From Nocardioides rotundus (lineage in GTDB: Bacteria > Actinomycetota > Actinomycetes > Propionibacteriales > Nocardioidaceae), in contig NZ_CP082922.1 in assembly GCF_019931675.1 (NCBI RefSeq), forward strand, positions 3,797,001-3,861,000: 64,000 nt of DNA, read 5' to 3'. Made by a program: the position numbers and the translations under genes. Positions 52,057 through 61,910 of the stretch are shown one piece after another (position 1 is the first letter of the stretch; every line of letters begins with the position of its first letter). The notes beneath the pieces are model-generated. The model was not told the DNA's origin and made no database searches. It saw only the letters and a list, made by a program, of their open reading frames with translations.

Positions 52057-52545
52057 ATGGGTGCTTTGCGCTCGCTGATGACCGGCGGGTCGCCTCGTCG
52101 TCGTGGCCTGCTCGTGTTCGGCCTGCTGATGATGGTGATCGCCGGACTCCTCGCGATGCACGCCCTCAGCATGTCCGGCCCCCACGGGCATACGTCCCCG
52201 GCCCTCACGATCGAGACCGACCACGCCGCCGAGGCGATGCCGGACGGCACCGCCTCGGCCGCTATGGCGGATGAGATGGCCGGCGCCAGCATGAGTGATG
52301 CTGCCGCAGCCGGTGAGACGGACTGCGGTGATGGGTGCGGGGAACCGTCGCCGAGCCATTCGATGCTGATGATGGGGTGCGTGATCGCGCTCCTGATCGG
52401 CCTGACCTTCCTGATCGCCCCCGGGCTGCTGAGTCGCGGGTGGCTGACGCAGCTGCTTGCTGTTCGGGCGCTGCCGCTGCTGGGCGCGGTGCTGCCACGC
52501 CCGCGACCTCCTTCTCTCATCGTTCTCTCGATCAGTCGCACCTGA
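52057..52545 (+). CDS. DUF6153-like small membrane protein
   Basis: A 162-residue protein with two hydrophobic helices (GLLVFGLLMMVIAGLLAMHA at the N-terminus and MLMMGCVIALLIGLTFLIAP near residue 105) separated by a Met/His/Ala-rich loop with CGDGCG. This matches the DUF6153 membrane proteins found in copper clusters. The function is unknown. GGGAGG lies before the ATG. Confidence 0.65.
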   Translation: MGALRSLMTGGSPRRRGLLVFGLLMMVIAGLLAMHALSMSGPHGHTSPALTIETDHAAEAMPDGTASAAMADEMAGASMSDAAAAGETDCGDGCGEPSPSHSMLMMGCVIALLIGLTFLIAPGLLSRGWLTQLLAVRALPLLGAVLPRPRPPSLIVLSISRT

Positions 52546-52665
52546 GTTGCGCTGCGGCGTCCCACGGGCCGACAGGTTCCGGGTGATGCCTGTCTGTCCT
52601 GCCCCGGTCCGGGGTTGGGGATGGACCGCGACTCTTCATTCGACTGACGAAAGGACAACTTCATC

Positions 52666-53283
52666 ATGCGTATGCGCATGCTTGCGCTGGCTTCGACCGC
52701 GCTCATCACGACTCTGGTGCTCGCCGGTTGCGGGCAGAACAACGACCCCGGCATGTCCGGGATGGATCACGGCTCGTCAAGCTCCAGCCCCTCCTCGTCG
52801 GAGGCCAGCGCGGACTTCAACGCCGCGGACGAGATGTTCGTGACGATGATGATCCCGCACCACCAGCAGGCCATCGAGATGGCCGATCTGATCCTCGGCA
52901 AGGACGGGATCGATGAGCGGGTGGTGACACTGGCTCAGCAGATCAAGGACGCCCAGGGGCCCGAGATCGACACCATGCAGGGCTGGCTACAGGAGTGGGG
53001 TCTGCCCTCACCCGACCCATCCATGGGCGGCATGGACGGCATGGACCACGGCGACGGCATGATGTCCGAGGAAGACATGGCCGCGTTGGAGTCTGCGACC
53101 GGTGTCGAGGCGACTCGGCTGTTCCTGCAGGGCATGATCGAGCACCACAACGGCGCGATCATGATGGCCGAGACCGAGCTGTCCAACGGACAGAACCCGG
53201 ATGCGCTGGAACTGGCGCAGCAGGTCATCGACGGCCAGAGCGCCGAGGTCACCACGATGCAAGAGATTCTGGACAGCCTCTAG
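52666..53283 (+). CDS. DUF305 lipoprotein, Met/His-rich
   Basis: A 205-residue secreted lipoprotein (LITTLVLAGCGQ lipobox). The two-repeat DUF305 signature is clear: FVTMMIPHHQQAIEMADLIL near residue 58 and FLQGMIEHHNGAIMMAETEL near 150, joined by a linker with GGMDGMDHGDGMM. DUF305 proteins bind copper through these Met/His pairs on the outside of the membrane and occur in many copper islands. It is followed by a strong terminator. Confidence 0.9.
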   Translation: MRMRMLALASTALITTLVLAGCGQNNDPGMSGMDHGSSSSSPSSSEASADFNAADEMFVTMMIPHHQQAIEMADLILGKDGIDERVVTLAQQIKDAQGPEIDTMQGWLQEWGLPSPDPSMGGMDGMDHGDGMMSEEDMAALESATGVEATRLFLQGMIEHHNGAIMMAETELSNGQNPDALELAQQVIDGQSAEVTTMQEILDSL

Positions 53284-53290
53284 CCGTCCT

Positions 53291-53349
53291 CGGCAGGTGC
53301 GGGCGTGGGAGCCCGACCACCCATGGTGCGGGCTCCCACCGTCCTGCCG
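53291..53349 (+). terminator. Strong double hairpin terminator after the DUF305 gene
   Basis: An outer stem CGGCAGG/CCTGCCG (53291-53297, 53343-53349) encloses a perfect inner stem GTGGGAGCCCG/CGGGCTCCCAC (53305-53315, 53329-53339). It lies between the DUF305 gene and the broken repeat-propeller gene, so it separates two transcripts. Confidence 0.75.
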
Positions 53350-53450
53350 CTGCTCTTGACACCGGTCTCCCCGTTTCGCGGCCGGTTCCTTCTGCCGACA
53401 CACCGGCCGCCTCTGGTAGTCGTCCTCCTCTCTCGAAAGGCCCCCCTTTG

Positions 53451-54314
53451 ATGTTCTCTCGTCTTCGTTCCTCGCCTCGCCGCGCGCTCGCCGCGCTCGC
53501 CGGGGTGGCCGCTGTCACGGTGCTGGCTGGCTGCGGCGCCTCGTCCGCACCGTCCTCCTCGGCGCAGGCGCCGGTCGAGTTCGGGCACATCCATGCGGTG
53601 GTGCCCGAGGCCGATGCCACGATCCTGGTCGGCACGCACACCGGTCTGTACCGCGTCGATGCCGAAGGCGCTGTGGAAGGTCCGTTGGGTGGCTACGACT
53701 TCGACGTGATGGGCCTGACCGTCACCGACGGCATGCTGATCGCCTCCGGGCATCCCGGCCTGGACACTCCGTAGGAGTTGGGGTCACCGAATCTCGGCAT
53801 CATCCGCAGCGAAGACGGCGGGCAGAGCTGGGAACCGGTCGCGTTCACGGGCGAGGAGGACTTCCACGTCCTGACCGCCGGTCCCGATGGGCAGGTGTAC
53901 GGGATCGGGTCGAGCAGTCCCGCGGTACAGATCAGCGGCGACTCCGGCAGCACCTGGACGGCTGGCAGCGAGGTGACCGCCGCTGATCTTGCGGTCACCG
54001 CAGACGGCGTGATCTATGCGGCCACCCAAAGCGGGCTGTTCGCCAGCCAGGACAACGCGGCCACCTTCGCACTGATCGCTGATGCACCCACGCTGTACCT
54101 GCTCGATGCGGCCGGAGACGAGCTGGTCGGTGTCGATACCGATGGGCAGCTCTGGCGGCGCAGCGGCCAAGCCGCCTGGACACCGATCGGTACCGCGGAA
54201 GGCACCGTCGCTGCCCTCGGTCTTGCCCCGTCCGGGGTCGTCTACGTCGTGGACGACCGCGGCATCGTCGCCCTCGACGGCGACCAGGCCACCACCATCC
54301 TGCCCGCCTTGTAG
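53451..54314 (+). pseudogene. F510_1955-like BNR-repeat lipoprotein with an in-frame TAG
   Basis: The frame runs 864 nt (288 codons) with one stop, a TAG at 53772-53774 (codon 108). Before it: a lipoprotein signal (VAAVTVLAGCG) and FGHIHAVVPEADATILVGTH; after it: IIRSEDGGQSWEPVAFTGEE and three more β-propeller-like SGDSGSTW/ATQSGLFASQD units. The two parts together make an intact F510_1955-type glycosylhydrolase-like protein as seen near actinobacterial copper genes. A single base change explains the loss. A TTG at 53778 could give a second, signal-less product. Sequencing error is possible. Confidence 0.75.
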
Positions 54315-54346
54315 GGCTGGGCTGAACACCCGTCATAGGAAACGCC

Positions 54347-56863
54347 ATGAACAAGAAGATGAACACCGTCGTCCTGGAGGTGGCCGGTCTGCATTGGGCC
54401 TCCTCCTCACAGCTGGCCGAGAAGACGCTGGGGCGACGGCCCGGAGTGGTCGCCGTCGAGGTGAACCCGGTCTCGCAGACCGCCAATGTCACCTACGACC
54501 CGGAGCTGACATCGGTTCAGCAGCTTCGCGCATGGGTCACCGAGTGCGGGTTCCACTGTGCCGGGCAGTCCGTGCCGCAACACATCTGCCACCCCGGCGA
54601 CGAGCCGCACGCCTCGCATTCGACGGCTCCTCCCTCCTACCACGACAGCGCGCCACAGCACCACCACGGCGCAACCGGTGACACCGAGCACGACCACTCC
54701 GCCCATGCCGGCCACGACATGGCGCCGGCCTCGCCAGGGCCGGCTCACGCGCATGGCGACTCGGCACCGGCGACCGCGCAGGATGTGATGGGGCACGGCG
54801 GCCACCACGGCGGCATGTCGATGGACGCGATGATTCGTGACATGCGCAACCGTTTCCTGGTCGCGCTGGTGCTCTCGATCCCGATCACCTTGTGGTCTCC
54901 GATCGGCCGGGAGGTCATCGGGTTCACCGTCCCGGCACCGTTCGGGCTCCGCGATGACGTCTTCTCCCTGGTCCTGTCGCTGCCGGTGATCTTCTACGCG
55001 GCCTGGATCTTCTTCGACGGCGCCTATCGGGCGCTGCGCGCGAAGACGCTGGACATGATGGTGCTGGTCGCGGTCGGTGTCGGCGCGGGCTGGCTCTACA
55101 GCCTCGCCATCACCTTGACCGGCGGCGGGGAGGTGTTCTACGAGGCCGCCAGCGTGCTCGCCACCTTCGTGCTGCTCGGCCACTGGGTGGAGATGCGCGC
55201 CCGCGGCGGCGCGAACGACGCTATCCGGCGGCTGCTGGAACTCGCCCCGGCCCGCGCGGTGGTGATCCGCGACGGCAATGAGGTCGAAATCCCTACCGCC
55301 GAGGTGGTTCCCGGTGATCTGCTGCTCGTCCGGCCGGGCGCGAAGGTACCGACCGATGGGGAGGTCGTGGACGGCACGTCGGAGGTCGATGAGTCGATGG
55401 TGACCGGTGAGTCGATGCCGGTCGAGAAGACGCCCGGCTCGGCGGTGATCGGCGCGACGGTGAACACGGTCGGCACGCTTCGGGTGAGGGCGACGAAGGT
55501 CGGTGCCGATACGGCGCTCGCGCAGATCGTGAAACTGGTGCAGGAGGCGCAGAACTCCAAGGCTCCCGGTCAGCGGCTTGCGGACCGGGCCGCGTTCTGG
55601 CTGGTGCTGGTCGCCCTGATCGGCGGCAGCCTCACGTTCCTGGTCTGGTTCCTCGCCGGTGCGGAGGTGCCGATGGCGATCCTGTTCGCGATCACCGTGG
55701 TCGTCATCACCTGCCCCGACGCGCTCGGGCTGGCGACCCCGACCGCGATCATGGTCGGCACCGGATTGGGCGCCAAACGCGGGGTGCTGTTCAAGAACGC
55801 CACCGGCATCGAGACCGCCGCCCGGATCGACACCGTGGTGTTCGACAAGACCGGCACGCTCACCAAGGGCGAGCCCGAAGTCACCGACTATCTCGCGGTC
55901 GGCACCGATGACCTGGACCTGCTGTCGTTCGTCGTGGCGGCCGAACGAGAATCGGAGCACCCGCTGGCGAAAGCGATCGTCGCCTACGCCGATGCCCGCG
56001 ACATCCCACGCCGCACTGCGACCGCGTTCCGCAACATCACCGGGCAAGGCGCGATCGCCTCCGTCGACGGGCGCCGGGTCGTGCTCGGCAACACCCGGCT
56101 GATGGTCCAGGAAAGGATCGACACCAGCCAGATCGACGCCGCACGCGAAGCCCTCGCGGCGAGCGGGCGCACCGCGATCATGTTCGCCGTTGACGGCGAC
56201 ATCGGCGGGGTGATTGCCCTGGCCGACGCACCCCGCGAGACCGCGAAAGCCGCGATCGACGCCCTCCACGAAGCCGGTGTCGAGGCCGTCATGCTGACCG
56301 GCGACAACCAGCCCACCGCGCAACGGATCGCCGCGCTGCTGGGCATCGACACCGTGATCGCCGACGTGCTGCCCGAAGACAAGTCCGCCAAGGTCGCCGA
56401 GCTGCAGGCAGCCGGGAAGAAGGTCGCGATGGTCGGCGATGGTGTCAACGACGCACCCGCGCTCGCCCAAGCCGACCTCGGCATCGCGATCGGCGCCGGC
56501 ACCGACGTCGCGATCGAGACCGCCGACGTCGTGCTGATGCGCTCCGACCCGCTCGACGTGCCGGTTGCACTGCGGATCGGGAAAGGCACCCTGCGCAAGA
56601 TGCGGCAGAACCTCGGCTGGGCCATCGGCTACAACGCCATCGCGCTGCCCATCGCCGCCGGGGTGTTCTACCCGGCGTTCGGGATCATGCTGTCCCCGGA
56701 AATCGCGGCGATCAGCATGTCCGGCTCCAGCGTCATCGTCGCGGTCAACGCCCTGCTCCTCAAACGACTCCGACTGCCCGACCAAGCACCCGCACCAGGC
56801 AGCGCCGCCGAGAGCGGTCCGGCCGGGCCGGTTGAGCCTTCCCCGAACGGGGCACTCCGATGA
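54347..56863 (+). CDS. P1B-type ATPase with unusual CPD motif and degenerate HMA domain
   Basis: An 838-residue metal pump. The N-terminal 70 residues fold like an HMA domain, but the MxCxxC copper site is replaced by GLHWASSS. A His-rich stretch follows (residues 80-160, [20 protein letters not shown] and others). Core motifs are complete: [25 protein letters not shown] and [20 protein letters not shown]. The helix-6 ion motif is [17 protein letters not shown] in place of CPC or CPH. The metal is not predictable; Cu is suggested by context. Confidence 0.92.
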   Translation: MNKKMNTVVLEVAGLHWASSSQLAEKTLGRRPGVVAVEVNPVSQTANVTYDPELTSVQQLRAWVTECGFHCAGQSVPQHICHPGDEPHASHSTAPPSYHDSAPQHHHGATGDTEHDHSAHAGHDMAPASPGPAHAHGDSAPATAQDVMGHGGHHGGMSMDAMIRDMRNRFLVALVLSIPITLWSPIGREVIGFTVPAPFGLRDDVFSLVLSLPVIFYAAWIFFDGAYRALRAKTLDMMVLVAVGVGAGWLYSLAITLTGGGEVFYEAASVLATFVLLGHWVEMRARGGANDAIRRLLELAPARAVVIRDGNEVEIPTAEVVPGDLLLVRPGAKVPTDGEVVDGTSEVDESMVTGESMPVEKTPGSAVIGATVNTVGTLRVRATKVGADTALAQIVKLVQEAQNSKAPGQRLADRAAFWLVLVALIGGSLTFLVWFLAGAEVPMAILFAITVVVITCPDALGLATPTAIMVGTGLGAKRGVLFKNATGIETAARIDTVVFDKTGTLTKGEPEVTDYLAVGTDDLDLLSFVVAAERESEHPLAKAIVAYADARDIPRRTATAFRNITGQGAIASVDGRRVVLGNTRLMVQERIDTSQIDAAREALAASGRTAIMFAVDGDIGGVIALADAPRETAKAAIDALHEAGVEAVMLTGDNQPTAQRIAALLGIDTVIADVLPEDKSAKVAELQAAGKKVAMVGDGVNDAPALAQADLGIAIGAGTDVAIETADVVLMRSDPLDVPVALRIGKGTLRKMRQNLGWAIGYNAIALPIAAGVFYPAFGIMLSPEIAAISMSGSSVIVAVNALLLKRLRLPDQAPAPGSAAESGPAGPVEPSPNGALR

Positions 56864-58294
56864 GCCCGGCCAGCCGGCTCCCGCTCCGTCATGATTCCGG
56901 CCTCGGCCTGGAGCGGCTGTGGAGCAGGCGCGCGTTCCTCGGCCTCGGACTCGGCGTGGGCGCGGCGGCGACGCTCGCCCTCGCCGGCTGCACCTCGACT
57001 GCAGCCTGGGTGAACCCGGACAGCGCCGCCGTGCGAGACCGGGAACGGCAACGGGGCGGTACCGGAAAGATCACCGCAGTCACGCTCACCGCCGCATCGG
57101 CTGGCCTGGACCTCGCCGGCACCACGGCTCAGACCTTCGCCTACGGTGCCGTACCCGCCCCGGTCATCCGCCTCGGAGCCGGGGACACCCTGAAAGCGAC
57201 CGTCCGCAACCAGCTCCCGGTCGAGACCTCCGTGCACTGGCACGGGCTCGCACTGCGCAACGACATGGACGGCGTGCCACCGATCACCCAGCAACCCATC
57301 GCTGCCGGTGCCACGTTCGACTACGAGTTCATCGCACCCGATCCGGGCACCTACTGGTTCCACCCCCACGTCGGTGCGCAGCTCGACAGCGGACTGTACG
57401 GGGCGCTCATCGTCGAGGACCCGAACGAGCCCCTGGCCTACGACGACGAGTGGGTCATCGTCCTGGACGACTGGCTCGATGGTGTCACCGCCACCCCCGA
57501 CCAGGTTCTCGCTGAGCTGTCCCGTGGGATGGGCGACATGGGCGGGATGGGCGACATGTTCATGCGGATGGGTAACACCCTCATGGGCGCCACCTCCGAC
57601 CTGCTCGGGGGCGACGCCGGAGACGTCTACTACCCGCACTACCTCATCAACGGCAAGCCCGCCGCCGACCCGGCCCAGTTCACCGGAACCCCTGGCAGCC
57701 GAGTACGGATACGACTCATCAACGCCGGCGGCGACACCGCCTTCCGATTCGCGGTCGGCGGGCACCGCCTCACCCTCACCCACACCGATGGGTTCCCCGT
57801 CGAACCCGTTGAAGTGGACAGCGTTCTGCTCGGCATGGGTGAACGCTACGACCTCCTCGTCACCCTCGGCGACGGCGCGTTCCCACTCGTCGCGCTGGCC
57901 GAAGGCAAACGCGAACGCGCCTTCGCCGTAGTACGCACCGGCGGCGGCGAAGCACCAGCACCGGATGTCACGGTCACTGAGTTGGACAGCGATCAGGTCG
58001 GCACCGCCGCGATCCTCACCGCTACTCCCGGCGTGGCTCTCGACACCAAGACTCCCGACCGGGAGATCACCCTGACGCTCACCGGCTCAATGACCGACTA
58101 CGACTGGGGCATCAACAACAAGCGGTTCGACCCGACCCAGCCGCTACGCGACGCGCAGCCGGTCCAGGCCGGTGAGCGAGTGCGCCTCCTTCTGGTCAAC
58201 GAGACCGAGATGTGGCATCCCTTCCACCTACACGGCCACACCTACCAGCACTCAGACGGTGTGAGGTTCCCCCCGGACCGTAGAGGCATCGACA

Positions 58295-58597
58295 ATGAGG
58301 ATCGAGATGCCACAGAAGCGGAAGAAGTACGACCGGGAGTTCCGTGAGGGAGCTGTCCGGATCGTCGAAGAGACCGGGAAGCCGATCGCTCAGGTCGCGC
58401 GCAACCTCGGCGTGGTCGAGGGCACGTTGGGCAACTGGGTCAAGCAGGCCCGGGAAGCACGCGAGGGCCGCGACGGAATGTCGAAGGACGACCACGAGGA
58501 GCTCAAGCGGCTGCGTGCTGAGAACGCCGAGCTCCGGATGGAGCGTGATGTCCTCAAGCGATCCGTGGTCCTGTGGGTGAAGGAGGCGACGAAGTGA
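58295..58597 (+). CDS. IS3-family transposase OrfA, copy 2
   Basis: A 100-residue protein identical by eye to the one at 22864-23166: helix-turn-helix VARNLGVVEGTLGNWVKQAR and zipper-like ELKRLRAENAELRMERDVL. Together with the OrfB below it makes the element transposition-competent, as far as can be seen from sequence. Confidence 0.93.
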   Translation: MRIEMPQKRKKYDREFREGAVRIVEETGKPIAQVARNLGVVEGTLGNWVKQAREAREGRDGMSKDDHEELKRLRAENAELRMERDVLKRSVVLWVKEATK

Positions 58598-59544
58598 GCG
58601 TGGCACGCTTCATCGCCGACCAGAGGACGATCTACCGGGTGCCGCACACGATGACCTGCCTGCTGCTGGGGGTGTCCCTGGCGTGGTTCTACAAGTGGCG
58701 CGACCGGTCGCTCGGCCCGGGCGCCTCGAGCGGCCTGTTCACCGCTATGGACCGTCGCCGCTACACCATCGACCGGGCCGTGAAGGTGATGTTCACCAAG
58801 AAGCGGGGCCTGCACGGCTCCCCGCGGTTGCACGCTGACCTGCTCGATGATGGGTGGGAGGTCAGCGAGAAGACCGTCGCGGACTCGATGCGCCGCCAGG
58901 GGCTGGTCGCCCGGCGGATCAAGCGGAGGAACGGTCTGACACGCCAGGACAAGACCGCACCGAAGTTCGCCGACCTGCTGCGCCGTGACTTCACCGCGCA
59001 GCGGCCTAACGCCCGCTGGGTTGGCGACATGACTGAGATCCCCACGGCCAGCGGGAAGCTGTACCTGGCCACCGTGATCGACCTGTACTCGCGTCGTCTG
59101 CTCGGCGCCGCGACCAGCCTGCACCCCGACGCCGAGCTGGCGTGCGCGGCGATCAAGATGGCCGTGGCGGCTCGCGGTGGCGTCGATGCGGTCAACCAGC
59201 CGGGTTGGCGCACCGAGGAGACCAAGCGGGTCATCTTCCACACCGACCGGGGCTCGACCTACACCGCGACCTCGTTCACCAAGCTGTGCCGCGACATGGG
59301 CATCCGGCAGTCGATGGGCCGGGTCGGGTCGTGCTTCGACAACGCCGCCGCTGAGGCGTTCTTCAGCAGCCTGGAGTGGGAGGTTCTCTCACGCCACGAG
59401 TTCGAGCACACCCGCCAGGCCCAGGCTGTCGTGCTGGACTGGTGCTACGGGTTCTACAACCACGAACGCCGGCACAGCTCGGCAGGCATGATGAGCCCGG
59501 TCAGCTACGAGAACACCGCGGCCCCCGACCGGGAAGCCGCATAA
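58594..59544 (+). CDS. IS3-family DDE transposase OrfB, copy 2
   Basis: A 316-residue integrase-core transposase with all three catalytic residues in place: Asp in WVGDMTEIPT, Asp in IFHTDRGSTY and Glu in NAAAEAFFSSLEWEV, followed by NHERRHSSAGMMSPVSYE. The GTG at 58594 overlaps the OrfA stop (GTGA); a GTG at 58573 in the same frame is an alternative. It is complete, unlike copy 1. Confidence 0.93.
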   Translation: MSVARFIADQRTIYRVPHTMTCLLLGVSLAWFYKWRDRSLGPGASSGLFTAMDRRRYTIDRAVKVMFTKKRGLHGSPRLHADLLDDGWEVSEKTVADSMRRQGLVARRIKRRNGLTRQDKTAPKFADLLRRDFTAQRPNARWVGDMTEIPTASGKLYLATVIDLYSRRLLGAATSLHPDAELACAAIKMAVAARGGVDAVNQPGWRTEETKRVIFHTDRGSTYTATSFTKLCRDMGIRQSMGRVGSCFDNAAAEAFFSSLEWEVLSRHEFEHTRQAQAVVLDWCYGFYNHERRHSSAGMMSPVSYENTAAPDREAA

Positions 59545-59777
59545 GGAAGCCCTCCACGATTCGGGGGGAACCACAGTGGGCCGCGCAAGGACACCTCGAT
59601 CATCCTGCCGAAGCAGACCCTGACCATCGACTTCGACGCCGACAACCCCGGCCAATGGGCCGCACACTGCCACAACATCTACCACGCCGAAACCGGCATG
59701 ATGACCGTCATCGGCTACCAGACCTGACGCGCGTCATACGAATCGTCGGCACCGGTTGATCTTGAACGCGCAATGGC

Positions 59778-60710
59778 ATGGTCGCGATGAGTGGGTCCAC
59801 GCCAGATCGTGGCATGACGCCCTACGCGCCGCTGCTGGCTCGAACTCGAACCATCCATCGCCCAGTGGGTCCGATCGCGTATGACTGCGTGAAGGTGATC
59901 GTTGTCCGCGACGGCAGCGCGATCCTGTTCAGCGAGTTCGGACAGAAGCCAGTCAAACCAGGCGACGTGATCGTGCTCGGCGCAAATACCTTGTGCGGGT
60001 CAGAGCCCGAGGGTCATATCACTGTGACCACCGTCTACCTCGACACCGATTTCGTGCTCGATCAGGTGCGTTGGCAGTACGCCGGGTTCGTTGCCGACCG
60101 CCTGGACGCGCAAGGGTTCGCCGACACGATGTACTCGGAGCCCGCGCAGATCCTCCGCCTCGGGGAAGATCGGGCCGGGATGTTGATGCCGTGGCTAGAT
60201 GAGTTGGTGGCACTGAGCATTGACGGTGAGTTCGTCCGTCATTACCTGCGGATGCAAGCGCTCTGGTTTCAGATCGCCTACGTCATCGCGCCGTTCATCA
60301 AGGTCTCCCCGGTACGTATCTCACCGTCACAGCGTGCGCATATCCGACCCACACTTCCTAGAGACCGCCGGTTCGCGCCCCTGCGGGTCGAAGTGCGGCG
60401 TGCGGCTGACCTGCTCCGAGAGGATCCGGCACGACGGTGGACGCTGGACGATCTTGCCGCCGAGGTACATCTTTCGCCGTCCCGGTTGAGCAGTGTATTC
60501 GTGGATGCCTACGGCAAGACCCCCTTGGCGTTTCTGACGATGCTCCGAGCCGAGCGCCTGGCCAAGTACCTAAGAGACACCGACCTGACAGTCGCGGCTG
60601 CGATGCAGCTGGTCGGCTGGCACTCCCGTAGCCACGCGACTCGACTGTTCCGCCAGTACGTCGGCGTGACGCCCGGCCAATACCGGCAGATGTGTGGGCA
60701 GGTGGCTTGA
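59778..60710 (+). CDS. AraC-family regulator of the element
   Basis: A 310-residue regulator with an N-terminal cupin-like domain (IAYDCVKVIVVRDGSAILFS, PGDVIVLGANTLCGSEPEG) and a C-terminal AraC HTH pair (LDDLAAEVHLSPSRLSSVFV, MQLVGWHSRSHATRLFRQYV). It stands between the metal cargo and the replication genes. Similar AraC genes are found beside the primase genes of actinobacterial integrative elements, so control of element genes is plausible. The frame begins ATG at 59778; a second ATG at 59787 is possible. Confidence 0.85.
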   Translation: MVAMSGSTPDRGMTPYAPLLARTRTIHRPVGPIAYDCVKVIVVRDGSAILFSEFGQKPVKPGDVIVLGANTLCGSEPEGHITVTTVYLDTDFVLDQVRWQYAGFVADRLDAQGFADTMYSEPAQILRLGEDRAGMLMPWLDELVALSIDGEFVRHYLRMQALWFQIAYVIAPFIKVSPVRISPSQRAHIRPTLPRDRRFAPLRVEVRRAADLLREDPARRWTLDDLAAEVHLSPSRLSSVFVDAYGKTPLAFLTMLRAERLAKYLRDTDLTVAAAMQLVGWHSRSHATRLFRQYVGVTPGQYRQMCGQVA

Positions 60711-60941
60711 GCGATGTGCCCGATCTGCCAACTCTGCGCCGCTTCTTTGCGATCTCCGGGCACTGGATTTTCGGCGCGCGTCTTGTCTGGTAGTCCGGTA
60801 GAGACTCGTCGGGTTCGTCACGACGCCTGACGGTCATCGTCTCCTTCCCATGTCCGTCTCGACCTCCTGATTCGCCCGACGCACCTCACGCTCGCAGGGT
60901 CGCCCCGAGCGGGGTGGCCTCCGGCGGAAGGAGGTCTGGCG

Positions 60942-61910
60942 ATGGATGAGGTACGCGCCGCTCGTGCGGTTCGCGGCTCGACGCCGGCCCAGGCTGCGGC
61001 GATGACGGCTGTCCTCGACGGTCTCGGCCAAGGCGTTCCGCTGCCTCTCGCGGCCCACCGGCTGGCTGCTGCCGGGGTGCCGGTGTTCCCGTGCGTGCCG
61101 GGCGAGAAAGGCCCGATGGTCACGTACGGCTATCGGGAGGCCAGCCGCAATCTCCGGCGAGTCGATGCCTGGTGGCGGTGGCAACCAGGGGCGAACATCG
61201 CCATCCCGACGGGTAGCTTCTCTGGGCTGGTCGTCGTCGATATCGACGTGCATGGTGCCAATGGGTACGAAGCGGCCGCGCGAGCTGCGCGGGCCGGTCT
61301 GATTCCGACACCGCTGGCGGAGGTGCGTACCCCGACGGGCGGCAGGCATCTGTACTTCTCGGCCGATCCTGAACAGACGCAACGGTCGTGGCACGTCGCT
61401 GACGCGGGAGTGGATTTCCGTGGCGATGGCGGCTACGTGATCGTGCCTCCCTCAGCACTTGCGCTCGGGGCTCGCCGCATTTCGTACCGGGTCGAAACCC
61501 TCACCGAGGCCGCCTCCCGGATGGACGCCGTGGCGCTGCGAAACTTCCTCGATCCCCGACCCGACCCGGTGCCGTTCACTGTCTCGCAGGTCGACCGGTC
61601 AGTGCACACAGATCGGCTGGCCGCGTGGGTGGCACGGCGTATCGAGGGCGAACGGAACGCCGGCCTGTTCTGGGCGGCGTGCCGAATGGCCGAGCAAGGC
61701 ACCCCACCGAACGATGCGCTGAGCACGCTCGGCCCCGCCGCTGCGCAGGCGGGGCTCCGAGAGCGGGAAATCACCCGGACGGTCGGCTCGGCCTACCGGC
61801 ACGTTCACTCCTGCGGCCCAAGGGCTCGCGCCCCGCTGCGTTCAGAGGACCAGACCCTCACTCGGGCAACCGGACGAGTGTCTCCAGGGGCGAGAGTGCA
61901 GGTGCTGTGA
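60942..61910 (+). CDS. Bifunctional DNA primase/polymerase (prim-pol) domain protein
   Basis: A 322-residue protein with the prim-pol signature: LAAAGVPVFPCVPGEKGPMV, WWRWQPGANIAIPTG, VVVDIDVHGANGYEA with the catalytic Asp pair and TPTGGRHLYFS with the conserved His. It probably primes or starts element DNA synthesis after transfer. GGAAGGAGG lies before the ATG. No helicase domain is fused, and the stop overlaps the next ATG (TGATG). Confidence 0.9.
   Translation: MDEVRAARAVRGSTPAQAAAMTAVLDGLGQGVPLPLAAHRLAAAGVPVFPCVPGEKGPMVTYGYREASRNLRRVDAWWRWQPGANIAIPTGSFSGLVVVDIDVHGANGYEAAARAARAGLIPTPLAEVRTPTGGRHLYFSADPEQTQRSWHVADAGVDFRGDGGYVIVPPSALALGARRISYRVETLTEAASRMDAVALRNFLDPRPDPVPFTVSQVDRSVHTDRLAAWVARRIEGERNAGLFWAACRMAEQGTPPNDALSTLGPAAAQAGLREREITRTVGSAYRHVHSCGPRARAPLRSEDQTLTRATGRVSPGARVQVL

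Larger units (their letters stand above)
58262..59575 (+). mobile_element. IS3-family element, copy 2 (intact, 1,314 bp)
   Basis: Ends TGAGGTTCC... and ...GGAACCACA are inverted; flanking GTG (58259-58261 and 59576-59578) is a 3-bp target duplication whose removal restores the oxidase frame. The internal genes are complete and look identical to copy 1. It is the likely parent or sister of the relaxase insertion. Confidence 0.94.
56860..59727 (+). pseudogene. Multicopper oxidase, interrupted by an insertion sequence
   Basis: Parts 56860-58261 and 59579-59727 join, after removing the IS and a 3-bp GTG duplication, into 1,551 nt (517 codons). The N-part has a Tat signal (WSRRAFLGLGLGVGAAATLA), the first Cu ligands SVHWHGLALR and YWFHPHVGAQ, a Met-rich DMGGMGDMFMRMGN loop, and the third ligand block HPFHLHGHTYQ. 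The C-part holds the fourth, HCHNIYHAETGM with the type 1 Cu ligands. The IS thus removes the residues needed for type 1 and type 3 copper, so Cu(I) oxidation is lost. The N-part still overlaps the CPD ATPase stop by 4 nt. Confidence 0.9.

Noticed and set aside
53772..53774. Recoded stop (non-standard amino acid) at the in-frame TAG
   Set aside because: No pyrrolysine or other recoding genes are visible; a point mutation or sequencing error is simpler.
54407..56785. Long minus-strand open frame (about 790 codons) opposite the CPD ATPase
   Set aside because: Same reason: the sense strand carries all P-type ATPase motifs, and the antisense product has no recognisable domain.
58573..58594. -1 ribosomal frameshift fusing OrfA and OrfB of the IS3 element
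   Set aside because: No slippery heptamer is visible at the overlap; the GTGA overlap allows simple coupling. A frameshift is not excluded, only not supported.
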